Shown: positions 31,814 through 40,463, counted from the stretch's first letter. The stretch is 64,000 bases of DNA from an uncultured Roseburia sp. (GCA_934317215.1 CAKREH010000015.1:1-64000); one strand, 5' to 3'. Numbers and translations are program-made. The notes: generated by a model not told the origin, from the sequence alone.

Positions 31814-33814
31814 ATGAAAAACAAGTATCCTCATATTTTTGAACCAATGACCATCCGTCGTATGACCGTAAAAAACAGAATCGTTATGACACCAATGGGA
31901 ACAAACTATGGTGAACAGAACGGTGAAATGAGTTTTCTTCATATCAATTATTATGAGCAGCGTGCAAAGGGCGGCACAGGTCTTCTGATCGTCGAGAACG
32001 CAAGCGTTGATTCCCCGCAGGGTTCTAACGGTACCACACAGCTTCGCATCGACTTAGACAACTATATCCCGCGTCTGTTCAAATTATGTGAAAACGTACA
32101 CAAACACGGCGCATGTATCGCGATCCAGTTAAACCACGCAGGTGCTTCCGCAATGTCTTCCCGTATCGGAATGCAGCCGGTTTCCGCTTCTGATGTACCT
32201 TCCAAGGCAGGCGGAGAGATTCCTCGTCCATTAGAGAAAGACGAGATCATGCACATTGTTAAAAAATATGGTGAGGCTGCAAAACGTGCCCAGATCTGCG
32301 GATTTGATGCAGTTGAGATCCACGCAGGACACTCCTACTTAATCAGCCAGTTCCTCTCTCCTGTCACCAATAAGAGAACAGACGAATTTGGCGGTTCTGC
32401 AGAAAACCGTGCAAGATTTGCAAAATTAGTCATCGAGGAAGTTCGTAAACAGGTTGGACCTTTCTTCCCGATCTTCGTCCGTATCAGTGCTGATGAGATG
32501 GTAGAAGGCGGAAATACCTTAGAGGATACTTTAGAGTATTTACAGTACTTTGAGAAAGAAGTTGATGTATTTGATGTTTCCTGTGGTCTGAATGGTTCTA
32601 TCCAGTACCAGATCGATGCAAACTATTTACCGGACGGCTGGCGTTCTTACATGGCAAAAGCTGTAAAAGAGAAATACGGCAAACCATGTATGACTGTCGG
32701 TAATATCCGCGACCCGAAAGTTGCTGAGGATATCTTAGCAAAAGGCGACGCTGACTTTATCGGAATGGGACGTGGACTGATCGCTGATCCGGAATGGGTT
32801 AACAAAGTTGAGTTTGGAAAAGAATGTGATATCCGCAAATGTATTTCCTGTAACATCGGATGTGCAGGACATCGTATCGGTTTAAACCAGCCGATCCGCT
32901 GTACCGTAAACCCGGCTGTCAACTCCGGCGAAGATTACATGAAACATAAGATCAACAAACCTTGCAACGTTGTAGTCATCGGTGGCGGTACTGCCGGTTT
33001 AGAGGCAGCCTGCACTGCAGCAGAAGTTGGATGCACCACCTTCTTAATTGAGAAAAAAGCTGAGCTTGGCGGTCTTGCTTCCGTGATTTCCAAGATCCCG
33101 GATAAGAAACGTTTAGCTGACTTCCCGAACTATATGATCCACCGTGCAAGCAAGCTTCACAACTTATTCATCTTCAGGAATACAAGTGCTGCACCGGAAT
33201 TAGTAAAGAGCTTAAACCCGGATATCATCGTAAATGCAACCGGTTCTGTTCCTACTTTGCCACCAATCACCGGTCTGCATGACCTTGTTGACAAAGATGA
33301 CAGCAATGTTGCTACCGTATTAAAGATGATCGACCGCATCAACGATTATCCAGAAAAAATGGATGGCAAGAAAGTTGCGATCATCGGTGGTGGTGCCGTA
33401 GGTCTTGATGTGATGGAATTCTTTACCGAGCGCGGTTCTGACGTAACTATGGTAGAAATGCTTCCAATGATCGGAAATGGTCTTGATCCGGTTACAAAAT
33501 GTGATACCAATGCCAAGATGGCAAAATATAACGTAAAACAGATGACAAACACTGCTCTGCAGGAAGTTCAGAACGATCGTTTCATCGTTAAAAATCCACA
33601 GGGTGAAATTGATGAGATCCCGTTTGATTATGGTTTCATCTGCCTCGGAATGAGAGCAAACAACCCTGTATTAGACCAGTTAGAGGAAGCTTTCGCAGAC
33701 ACTAACGTAGAGATCGTAAATATCGGTGACAGCAAACGTGCAAGAAGAATCATTGAAGGTACCGAAGAAGGACGTAATATCTTAAATGTACTTGCAAAAC
33801 ATGATTATCTGTAA
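31814..33814 (+). CDS. FMN/FAD/[4Fe-4S] ene-reductase (NADH:flavin oxidoreductase, 2,4-dienoyl-CoA reductase type)
   Basis: A 666-residue three-domain flavoenzyme. Residues 1-335 form an Old Yellow Enzyme TIM barrel (FMN site near MTPMGTNYG; substrate-side region IHAGHSYLISQFLSP with the catalytic tyrosine; NKRTDEFGGS). Cysteines CISCNIGC near 342 with a fourth cysteine 13 residues later bind [4Fe-4S]. FAD (VVVIGGGTAGLEAA near 390) and NADH (VAIIGGGAVGLD near 518) Rossmann folds follow. Relatives reduce C=C bonds of enoates or enones. Context with quinate/shikimate dehydrogenases suggests an unsaturated cyclic acid substrate such as 3-dehydroshikimate; this is inference. Confidence 0.88.
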   Translation: MKNKYPHIFEPMTIRRMTVKNRIVMTPMGTNYGEQNGEMSFLHINYYEQRAKGGTGLLIVENASVDSPQGSNGTTQLRIDLDNYIPRLFKLCENVHKHGACIAIQLNHAGASAMSSRIGMQPVSASDVPSKAGGEIPRPLEKDEIMHIVKKYGEAAKRAQICGFDAVEIHAGHSYLISQFLSPVTNKRTDEFGGSAENRARFAKLVIEEVRKQVGPFFPIFVRISADEMVEGGNTLEDTLEYLQYFEKEVDVFDVSCGLNGSIQYQIDANYLPDGWRSYMAKAVKEKYGKPCMTVGNIRDPKVAEDILAKGDADFIGMGRGLIADPEWVNKVEFGKECDIRKCISCNIGCAGHRIGLNQPIRCTVNPAVNSGEDYMKHKINKPCNVVVIGGGTAGLEAACTAAEVGCTTFLIEKKAELGGLASVISKIPDKKRLADFPNYMIHRASKLHNLFIFRNTSAAPELVKSLNPDIIVNATGSVPTLPPITGLHDLVDKDDSNVATVLKMIDRINDYPEKMDGKKVAIIGGGAVGLDVMEFFTERGSDVTMVEMLPMIGNGLDPVTKCDTNAKMAKYNVKQMTNTALQEVQNDRFIVKNPQGEIDEIPFDYGFICLGMRANNPVLDQLEEAFADTNVEIVNIGDSKRARRIIEGTEEGRNILNVLAKHDYL

Positions 33815-33979
33815 GATAAGACTGCCGAGCGAAGCAAGTGACGATCATGTGCTGATTTTTCACATGATATGATTACAGAATGGGCGTAACTTTCTTTTTC
33901 CCTATTTGTTTCACCCATAAATGCCAAATTTTCCCCTTCAAAATAATTAATATGGGTGTATACCGCTCATAATGAAGAG

Positions 33980-34013
33980 AATAGCCCAGGATTTCCAAAA
34001 ATCCTGGGCTATT
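33980..34013 (+). terminator. Rho-independent terminator between ene-reductase and aroE copy 2
   Basis: A 13-base-pair perfect stem AATAGCCCAGGAT/ATCCTGGGCTATT with an 8-base loop, midway between convergent genes. The T-tract is weak. The remaining 350 bases of this gap contain nothing else I can support. Confidence 0.75.
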
Positions 34014-34168
34014 TACACATGAAAAATATTTTTTTCATCCAATATGTTTCATTTTTCTCTAATTATACCCTGAAAACGGGCAAAACCAATATGCATGATC
34101 CATTTTTCGCCCAACCAGACTTCCCATTCCTGGTTAAGGTGTTTCTTCGTACCATCCACCGATATGTA

Positions 34169-35038
34169 CTAGCTGAAGAATAATTTTTTCACATCATCTA
34201 CCGGCATATCCTGTCCCGTGTAAAGTTTGAATGCAGCAACTCCCTGCCATAACAGCATTCCTTTTCCTCCGACACAGGTACATCCTGCTTCTCTTGCCTC
34301 GCGAAGAAGTTTCGTCTCTTCCGGATTGTATACAGCATCTGCAACGACAAGTCCCGGACGAAATGCAGACAGGTCTTTTACAACACTCTGGTCATCCATC
34401 GGCTTCATTCCAACGATCGTGGCATTGGCAAAGATATCACTTGACTGGATCTCTTCTGTCATCTTTACGGTATCTGCAATGTCATATACATTGACCACAC
34501 ACTCCGGCACTGCCTTTTTGATCTTCTCTGCCGTCTGTAAGGTTCTCTCAAAGAATGCATCCTTGATATTGAAAATAGAGATCTCTCTCGCACCGTCTAA
34601 AGCACACTGTACCTGAATCGCCGTCGCAGCACCGCCGCCTCCGGCTACTGTGATCTTTTTTCCTTTGATCTCAATACCGTGATCTCTTAAGTTATGTACG
34701 AATCCCTCGCCGTCTGTGATGTGACCGGTCAGCTTTCCATTGTCATTGACAATTGTATTGACAGCACCGATGATCTGCGCTGCCGGTGAAAGCTCGTCCA
34801 TGTATTTTGCAGCCTCAACTTTATCCGGCATGGTAACATTGCAGCCACGCATGTTAAAGGTCTTCATTGCAGCGATCGCATCTTTTACCTTGTCCTCTTT
34901 TATATCAAAAGCCACATACGCATAATCTAACCCCAGCTTCTCAAAGCTGTAATTGTACATCGCCGGCGATCCTGAATGACCGACCGGCGAACCGATCAAT
35001 GCTAAAAGTCCTGTGTGGCCTGAAATACGCTTTTCCAT
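34169..35038 (-). CDS. aroE: Quinate/shikimate dehydrogenase, YdiB-like (copy 2)
   Basis: A 289-residue paralogue of the enzyme at 28415. It keeps the loop GHSGSPAMYNYSF (20-32), K73 (TMPDK) and D109, and again has HITDG in place of NTDG. The Rossmann loop GGGGAATA is followed by IFNIKDAFFERT, again YdiB-like. The C terminus GKGMLLWQGVAAFKLYTGQDMP resembles YdiB. Two such paralogues beside one dehydroquinase suggest separate quinate and shikimate oxidation or an additional cyclic polyol. It is monocistronic; AGGAGG precedes the ATG. Confidence 0.9.
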   Translation of the reverse strand: MEKRISGHTGLLALIGSPVGHSGSPAMYNYSFEKLGLDYAYVAFDIKEDKVKDAIAAMKTFNMRGCNVTMPDKVEAAKYMDELSPAAQIIGAVNTIVNDNGKLTGHITDGEGFVHNLRDHGIEIKGKKITVAGGGGAATAIQVQCALDGAREISIFNIKDAFFERTLQTAEKIKKAVPECVVNVYDIADTVKMTEEIQSSDIFANATIVGMKPMDDQSVVKDLSAFRPGLVVADAVYNPEETKLLREAREAGCTCVGGKGMLLWQGVAAFKLYTGQDMPVDDVKKLFFS

Positions 35039-35260
35039 GATTTAATCCTCCTGTTTTGTATACTTTTTGGTATATAATACCTTTTGCTGACTTATTTTAG
35101 TAACATGATAGCCTCTTTTTCGGAGAATGGCAAGTGCTTTTTTTATTTAAAGCGTTAAAGTATTCTGAAAAATACAATTTGACAGAACTTCCTTTTGTAC
35201 TTAGAATAGATGATATGCTGTTTTTGTTATACAAAAGCCAGCACAGAAATGGAGATTAAA

Positions 35261-35698
35261 ATGAACCTTATCATAAAGCCTATGACATTTGAAGATAAAG
35301 ACAGTGTCCTTGAAATGATGCGAATATTTTACGCATCCCCAGCGGTTTTCACCAACGGATCCGATGATATTTTTCGCAGCGATATTGAAAACTGCATCAA
35401 TGACAATCCGTATCTGGAAGGCTATATTTTTGAAGTTTCCGGCGAAATCCAGGGCTATGGCATGATTGCAAAAAGTTTTTCCACAGAGTTTGGCAGACCA
35501 TGCATGTGGATCGAGGACATTTATATCAAAGAATCCTGCCGTGGGGCCGGCATCGGAAGCAAATTTATCGATTATATCGGGGGAAAATATCCGGACGCCA
35601 TCCTGCGGCTGGAGGTAGAGGAAGAAAATGAAAGAGCCGTCAATGTATATAAGAAAAATGGATTTTCATTCCTGCCTTATCAGGAAATGAAAAAATAG
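35261..35698 (+). CDS. GNAT family N-acetyltransferase
   Basis: A 145-residue GNAT enzyme. The acetyl-CoA loop is SCRGAGIGSKFIDYI (about 94-108), preceded by the strand WIEDIYI and followed by EVEEENERAVNVYKKNGF, the common GNAT ending. Substrate unknown. The start at 35261 follows GGAGATTAAA; an upstream in-frame ATG (35249) overlaps that ribosome binding site. It is a single-gene unit between the aroE copy 2 promoter region and the oleate hydratase terminator. Confidence 0.88.
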   Translation: MNLIIKPMTFEDKDSVLEMMRIFYASPAVFTNGSDDIFRSDIENCINDNPYLEGYIFEVSGEIQGYGMIAKSFSTEFGRPCMWIEDIYIKESCRGAGIGSKFIDYIGGKYPDAILRLEVEEENERAVNVYKKNGFSFLPYQEMKK

Positions 35699-35743
35699 TC
35701 TCTTATTATTGTGGAATGCTCCGCGAACATCCCCAAAATATGT

Positions 35744-35789
35744 ATAAGAGGGTGAAAACACAGGATTTCCCGTGTTTTCACCCTCTTAT
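35744..35789. terminator. Bidirectional Rho-independent terminator
   Basis: An 18-base-pair perfect stem (ATAAGAGGGTGAAAACAC and its complement) between the GNAT gene and the convergent oleate hydratase gene. Confidence 0.9.
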
Positions 35790-35792
35790 TTA

Positions 35793-35828
35793 TTACTCTA
35801 ACATCCCATCTTACTCTAACATCCCATC
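35793..35828 (-). repeat. 18-base tandem duplication of the oleate hydratase stop region
   Basis: GATGGGATGTTAGAGTAA occurs twice in direct tandem. Each copy encodes DGMLE and a stop, so the second copy lies after the functional stop codon at 35811-35813 and leaves the protein unchanged. Confidence 0.95.
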
Positions 35829-37793
35829 TTTTAATACATTGTGGTCACGCAGCACTTTCTCAACTACAGTCCCCTTTACAAGATGGATCAGTGGTTTCTT
35901 TAATGCGTTAAGCGGACCAGGAAGCTGGATCTCTAACGGAGATTTGCCATCCATGAGTTTGACTGTACTGTCTAAAAGCTCACGGATATCGTAAACGCTT
36001 CCCCATACCTCAGGTACACCACGGTCTACGCCAAGCAGTCCATATACAGCTTCCATTGCTGTTCTGACAGAATACTCTGTGGTAAATACGGTATCTCTCG
36101 GTGTCTCCGCAAACTGTCCTAAGAATGCAAAATTTACACAGCCATCCGGGATAACATCCGGGCGGTCACCTTTCGTTCTTGGCATAAAGAATGCTGTAAT
36201 GTACGGCATCATTGTCGGTACGCAGACTGCACTGTGCTCTGCAAGCTCCTCGATCTGATCTGTCGGTACACCAAGATGGTACAGCCACTCTTCTGTGATC
36301 TCCTTACCAGTACATTCTTTCATCGGTTTCTTTATAAAATCACCTGGTACATCGGTAAACAGTCCGTATACCCATACGCAGACTTTATCTTTATCCTGCT
36401 CTTTGAACTGTCCCTGTCTGTTGATTGTCCAGCTTAACAGCCAGCTGGAATCCTTGCAGCTTACGATGCCTCCGGTTACAACTTTGCCGCTCTTTGGATC
36501 TCTCTTGCAGATATTTGTAATATATGGAATAATCTTATCATCCAGTGTAGTTACCGTTGCAGACTCCCAGTTTGTCTTGGCAACATCGGAGCAGAACTTC
36601 TCCGGACGTCCAAAGGACGGATCCTGTTTTGCAATGTTTTTCCATAAGTTCCAGCAGCCACTGTTGCGGACTTCGGCATCTCCGTTCGGTGCATGGTTCT
36701 GGTCACCGTAGATCGTACCCTCTGTGCAGCTTCCGTTTGTTACAAATACAAGATCATTCTCTGTCAGAACGATGCCGCTCTCAACACCTTTTACCTTGCA
36801 CTCGATCGCGGTTGCCACTTTTTTGCCATCTTTGATATCAAAGATCACGTTGGTCACTTCCGTATTAAACTGGAAATCAACTCCTGCTGCTTCCAGATAT
36901 TTCTGCATTGGCAGGATCAGTGATTCATACTGATTGTATTTGGTAAATTTCAGTGCACTGAAATCCGGGAGACCTGCGATATGATGAATGAATCTCTGGA
37001 AATAAAGTTTCATCTCCAATGCGCTGTGCCAGTTTTCAAATGCAAACATGGTTCTCCAGTACAGCCAGAAAGTAGAATCAAATACTTCATCGTCAAAAAC
37101 ATCCTCGATCGTCTTGTCATACAGATCCTCATCTTTGGTCATGAAAAGTTTCATGATCTCCATGCAGCCTTTCTGGCTTAAATTAAATCTGCCATCGGTA
37201 TGTGCATCCTCGCCACGGTTTTCAGTTGCACGGCACAAAGAATAGTTCGGATCTTCTTTGTTCAGCCAGTAGTATTCATCGAGTACGGATACACCCGGTG
37301 TCTCGATGGAAGGAATGCTGCGGAAGAGATCCCACAGACACTCAAAATGGTTCTCCATCTCACGGCCGCCACGCATTACGTATCCTCTGGACGGATCAAA
37401 GATACCATCACATGCACCGCCTGCGATATCCATTGCCTCTAAGATATGGATATGATCGCCCGGCATCTGACCATCACGAACCAGGAAACATGCTGCTGCT
37501 AAAGATGCAAGACCGCTTCCTACGATGTAAGCGTTTTTCTCATCGACACCTTCCGGTTTTTTCGGATGTGCAAATGCCTCGTAGTTACCATTGGTATAAT
37601 AAATGCCTTTACTGTTTTTCTGGTATTTTCCACACTCTGTATTGCGATATGGTGTACCGCTCTCTGCCTGCTGTTTTTCAGCAATTTTCTTTGCCTTTGC
37701 CTGTTTATGACTGTTACTTGCAGCAACTGCAGCCACACCAGCTCCTGCTGCAATCAAAGATGCTAACGCGATCGTTTTATTTTTATTTGACAT
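35811..37793 (-). CDS. ohyA: Oleate hydratase (MCRA family) with N-terminal hydrophobic extension
   Basis: A 660-residue FAD enzyme that hydrates the cis-9 double bond of unsaturated fatty acids to 10-hydroxy acids. The FAD loop GSGLASLAA is at 92-100, followed by the family segments RGGREMENHFECLWDLFRS (141-159), ENWHSALEMKLYFQRFIHH and NFAFLGQFAETPRDTVFTTEYS. The family length is usually about 560-590 residues. Here 70-80 extra residues include a hydrophobic stretch (8-26) and a charged, probably helical linker, suggesting a membrane anchor. GAGGAG precedes the ATG. A TetR gene lies upstream on the same strand. Confidence 0.95.
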   Translation of the reverse strand: MSNKNKTIALASLIAAGAGVAAVAASNSHKQAKAKKIAEKQQAESGTPYRNTECGKYQKNSKGIYYTNGNYEAFAHPKKPEGVDEKNAYIVGSGLASLAAACFLVRDGQMPGDHIHILEAMDIAGGACDGIFDPSRGYVMRGGREMENHFECLWDLFRSIPSIETPGVSVLDEYYWLNKEDPNYSLCRATENRGEDAHTDGRFNLSQKGCMEIMKLFMTKDEDLYDKTIEDVFDDEVFDSTFWLYWRTMFAFENWHSALEMKLYFQRFIHHIAGLPDFSALKFTKYNQYESLILPMQKYLEAAGVDFQFNTEVTNVIFDIKDGKKVATAIECKVKGVESGIVLTENDLVFVTNGSCTEGTIYGDQNHAPNGDAEVRNSGCWNLWKNIAKQDPSFGRPEKFCSDVAKTNWESATVTTLDDKIIPYITNICKRDPKSGKVVTGGIVSCKDSSWLLSWTINRQGQFKEQDKDKVCVWVYGLFTDVPGDFIKKPMKECTGKEITEEWLYHLGVPTDQIEELAEHSAVCVPTMMPYITAFFMPRTKGDRPDVIPDGCVNFAFLGQFAETPRDTVFTTEYSVRTAMEAVYGLLGVDRGVPEVWGSVYDIRELLDSTVKLMDGKSPLEIQLPGPLNALKKPLIHLVKGTVVEKVLRDHNVLKDGMLE

Positions 37794-37874
37794 AATAAGA
37801 ATCTCCTCTCTAACTGCTTTTATTATCTTCGTTCTGTGGTCATCTTATTACTTTCCAAATAAAAATCCAATATA

Positions 37875-37919
37875 CAAAACAGGCGAAATGACAATATTTT
37901 TATCATTCCGCCTGTTTTG
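37875..37919. terminator. Hairpin between tetR and oleate hydratase
   Basis: Inverted repeat CAAAACAGGCG/CGCCTGTTTTG with further pairing AATGA/TCATT inside. It may terminate the tetR transcript, although the following T-run is interrupted. Being just upstream of a likely -35 TTGGAT, it could also be the TetR operator of the oleate hydratase gene. Confidence 0.5.
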
Positions 37920-38005
37920 ATAAATAATCAGCCTGCATTTTTAAATCTGATACAGCGTACAAAAATTAACCGGACGATGTTCCAGGCTGTCATTCGAAAC
38001 ATAAG

Positions 38006-38566
38006 TCACCCTTCATCCAAAAAATTCTCGATCGAATTTCTGATATTTCCGTGCAGTGTCAGGCTCATTTTTTTGACAATCATGCTGTAGTTTTCCTGCA
38101 TACCATCTTTGATCCAGTCTAACATGACGCCGACAAAACCATACTTGTAAAAATCTGTAATAAAACGCCTGTCTTCCTCTGAGAGGCTGCTTTCCTGTGA
38201 CTGTTCCTCGACCACACCCTCGATCAGGTCATACGTCAGTTTATAGAGATAATTTTCAATCTGCTCCTTACTGACCGAACGGTACACATTCATGATAAAC
38301 GGTTTATTTTCCAGCACAGCCTCAAAAATCTGCTCTAACCCTTCCTGCCAGGAATCGTAAGTACGCTTTCCCTGCAGCGCCCGCTTTCCGTCCTCCACGC
38401 ATGCCCACTCCACCAGATCATAGATATCTTTAAAATGGTAATAAAATGCCATACGGCTGATTCCGCAGTCCATGGTCAGATCCTGGATCGTAATTTTGTC
38501 TAACGGTTTCTGTAAAAGTAATTTTTTTAAGGATACCTCTAATGCCCTTTTCGTTGTGTTGCTCAT
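38006..38566 (-). CDS. TetR/AcrR family regulator
   Basis: A 186-residue TetR regulator. The N-terminal HTH (residues about 8-55) reads LEVSLKKLLLQKPLDKITIQDL, then CGISRMAFYYHFKDIYDLVEW, a strong match to the TetR signature. The C-terminal ligand domain resembles the TetR_C_7/DhaS group. The start at 38566 follows AAAGGAG. The gene directly precedes oleate hydratase on the same strand, so control of fatty-acid hydration is plausible but untested. Confidence 0.92.
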   Translation of the reverse strand: MSNTTKRALEVSLKKLLLQKPLDKITIQDLTMDCGISRMAFYYHFKDIYDLVEWACVEDGKRALQGKRTYDSWQEGLEQIFEAVLENKPFIMNVYRSVSKEQIENYLYKLTYDLIEGVVEEQSQESSLSEEDRRFITDFYKYGFVGVMLDWIKDGMQENYSMIVKKMSLTLHGNIRNSIENFLDEG

Positions 38567-38653
38567 ATGACCACTCCTTTCCTCATAATATAACATAAAT
38601 GACATTTTTCTCAACTGTTTTCTCTCGTTTCATACATCTCAAAATACTCCTGT

Positions 38654-38774
38654 GCCTGCGACTCTTTCGCGCCCTGGCGGTGCTGTTTACAGCTAACTTC
38701 TACTCCGCGAGATGCGCATCCCGCCCGGAGGGCTTTTTAATTCATAGGACGTAATTTCCTATGAATTAAAAAAA
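38654..38774 (-). repeat. T-type terminator-linked structured repeat, copy 1 (truncated)
   Basis: Homologous to 52029-52156 and 55584-55712. It contains TGCGACTCTTTCGCG, GGTGCTGTTTACAGCTAACT, CTCCGCGAGATGCGCATC, CCGCCCGGAGGGC and the dyad TTCATAGGACGTAATTTCCTATGAA. This copy has lost the first arm of the AAAGAGTCGCTTGCGACTCTTT hairpin. Its AATTAAAAAAA end merges with the T-tract of the abfA terminator. Confidence 0.85.
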
Positions 38775-38801
38775 TCCACCATTTGGGGAAATGGTGGATT
38801 T
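38772..38801 (-). terminator. Rho-independent terminator of the arabinan operon
   Basis: Perfect 13-base-pair stem AAATCCACCATTT/AAATGGTGGATTT with a 4-base loop. On the minus strand it is followed by TTTTTTT and then directly by the T-type repeat. It lies 150 bases past the abfA stop. Confidence 0.88.
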
Positions 38802-38948
38802 AAAAAGGGGGAGAATTTATGAAAAAAAGTTTTATCACTCTTTCGTGATACTAATAATATATCCGCAATTTGTGAAATCCAATTGTACATTTTTTGAATA
38901 CTCTTTGAAGAATCTGTAACAATTTGTTCACACAACTGCTGTCACGTT

Positions 38949-40463
38949 CTATTTTCCGAGACGGATCACGTTCCAGGATGCTTTCTTTAACACGCTCGTG
39001 ACAACACCGTCATCTAATTTGCTTCTGTCATCTGCATTAACCGGATATACGTTCTGTTCGGTCAGGGTATTTGCAGCCTTTAAATCGTCATTTTCCATCA
39101 CGATATGCTCTTTGATCCGGTATCCCGCAAAGCTGCGCACATCGGTGGTAAGCTCTACATCCTCTTCTAAGTTACGGTTTACTGCAAAGATCGTGACTTC
39201 GTCTTTTTCTTCGTTGTAGACAGCCACAGACTCCACATCCGTGATCTCATCATGTTTTGCAGTTGCATGTTTTGAACTTGAAATTACCGGCTGCAATGCG
39301 ATGCCTCTGCCGTATTTTGATGCGTGCATGAACGGATAAAAGATCGTCTGTTTCCATGCGCCGCCTGCTGCATCTGTCATGATCGGTGCGATTACATTGA
39401 CAAGCTGTGCTAAACATGCCATCTTGACACGGTCTGCATGTTTCATCAGCGTGATCAGCATCAGTCCGACCAACAGGGAATCCTCAAAGTTATAGATGTC
39501 CTCTAACATCGGAGGTGCCACCTGCCATGGATGGTTCTCGGTAATATCATCATCCGCAGCGTTTGAGTGGAACCATACATTCCATTCATCAAAACTTAAA
39601 TTCATGACTTTTTTGCTGCGTTTTTTCGCTTTGACATAATCACAGGTCGCAATGACTGTGCGGATAAACGTATCCATATCATCGGACTGTGCAAGGAAAT
39701 CATTGCTGTCATTGTCGCGGTTGCCATAATACTGATGCATGGAAATATAGTCCACATAATCATAGGTATGGCTCAATGTGACAGCTTCCCAGTCCGGGAA
39801 CGTAGGCATATCCAGGTTGGAGCTTCCGCAGGATACCAGTTCAATGTCCGGATCGATCAGGCGCATTGCCTTTGCGGTCTCCTCCGCAAGTCTTCCGTAC
39901 TCCTCCATCGTCTTGTGTCCGATCTGCCACGGTCCGTCCATCTCGTTTCCAAGGCACCACACCTTGATGTTATGCGGATCTTTCACACCGTGTTTGATAC
40001 GAAGATCACTGTATTTCGTTCCTGACGGATGATTGCAGTACTCCAGCAGATTGCAGGCATCTGCAATACCGCGCGTTCCAAGGTTCACTGCCATCATGAC
40101 ATCAGAATTGACTTTCTTTGCCCATTTGGAAAATTCATTTAAACCGATCTCATTTTTCTCTAAACTCCTCCAGGCAAGTTCCAGACGGTGCGGGCGCTCC
40201 TCAACCGGCCCCACAGAGTCCTCCCAGAAAAAGTTTGATACAAAGTTGCCGCCCGGATAACGGATGATCGGCACATCCAGCTCCTTTACCAGCTCCATCA
40301 CATCTTTGCGGAATCCATCCTCATCTGCCGACGGATGTCCCGGCTGATAAATTCCTTCGTATACCGCTCTTCCAAGATGTTCGATAAAAGAACCGTAAAT
40401 CCTTTTGTCGATCGGAGCGATCTGAAATTCTTTATCCAGTACCATTTTTGCTTTTCTGCTCAT
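38949..40463 (-). CDS. abfA: GH51 alpha-L-arabinofuranosidase
   Basis: A 504-residue intracellular glycoside hydrolase family 51 enzyme that releases terminal arabinofuranose from arabinan- or arabinoxylan-derived oligosaccharides. The acid/base glutamate is in CLGNEMDGPWQ (E174) and the nucleophile in SFDEWNVW (E293). The N-terminal PIDKRIYGSFIEHLGRAVYEGIY and RYPGGNFVSNFFWEDSVGP are family signatures. There is no signal peptide. It is the last gene of an operon with GH127 and a sugar ABC transporter; AGGAGG precedes the ATG. Confidence 0.96.
   Translation of the reverse strand: MSRKAKMVLDKEFQIAPIDKRIYGSFIEHLGRAVYEGIYQPGHPSADEDGFRKDVMELVKELDVPIIRYPGGNFVSNFFWEDSVGPVEERPHRLELAWRSLEKNEIGLNEFSKWAKKVNSDVMMAVNLGTRGIADACNLLEYCNHPSGTKYSDLRIKHGVKDPHNIKVWCLGNEMDGPWQIGHKTMEEYGRLAEETAKAMRLIDPDIELVSCGSSNLDMPTFPDWEAVTLSHTYDYVDYISMHQYYGNRDNDSNDFLAQSDDMDTFIRTVIATCDYVKAKKRSKKVMNLSFDEWNVWFHSNAADDDITENHPWQVAPPMLEDIYNFEDSLLVGLMLITLMKHADRVKMACLAQLVNVIAPIMTDAAGGAWKQTIFYPFMHASKYGRGIALQPVISSSKHATAKHDEITDVESVAVYNEEKDEVTIFAVNRNLEEDVELTTDVRSFAGYRIKEHIVMENDDLKAANTLTEQNVYPVNADDRSKLDDGVVTSVLKKASWNVIRLGK

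Noticed and set aside
37202..37795. 197-codon plus-strand open frame
   Set aside because: Antisense to the oleate hydratase gene, rich in His/Ser/Arg from reverse-complement codon bias.
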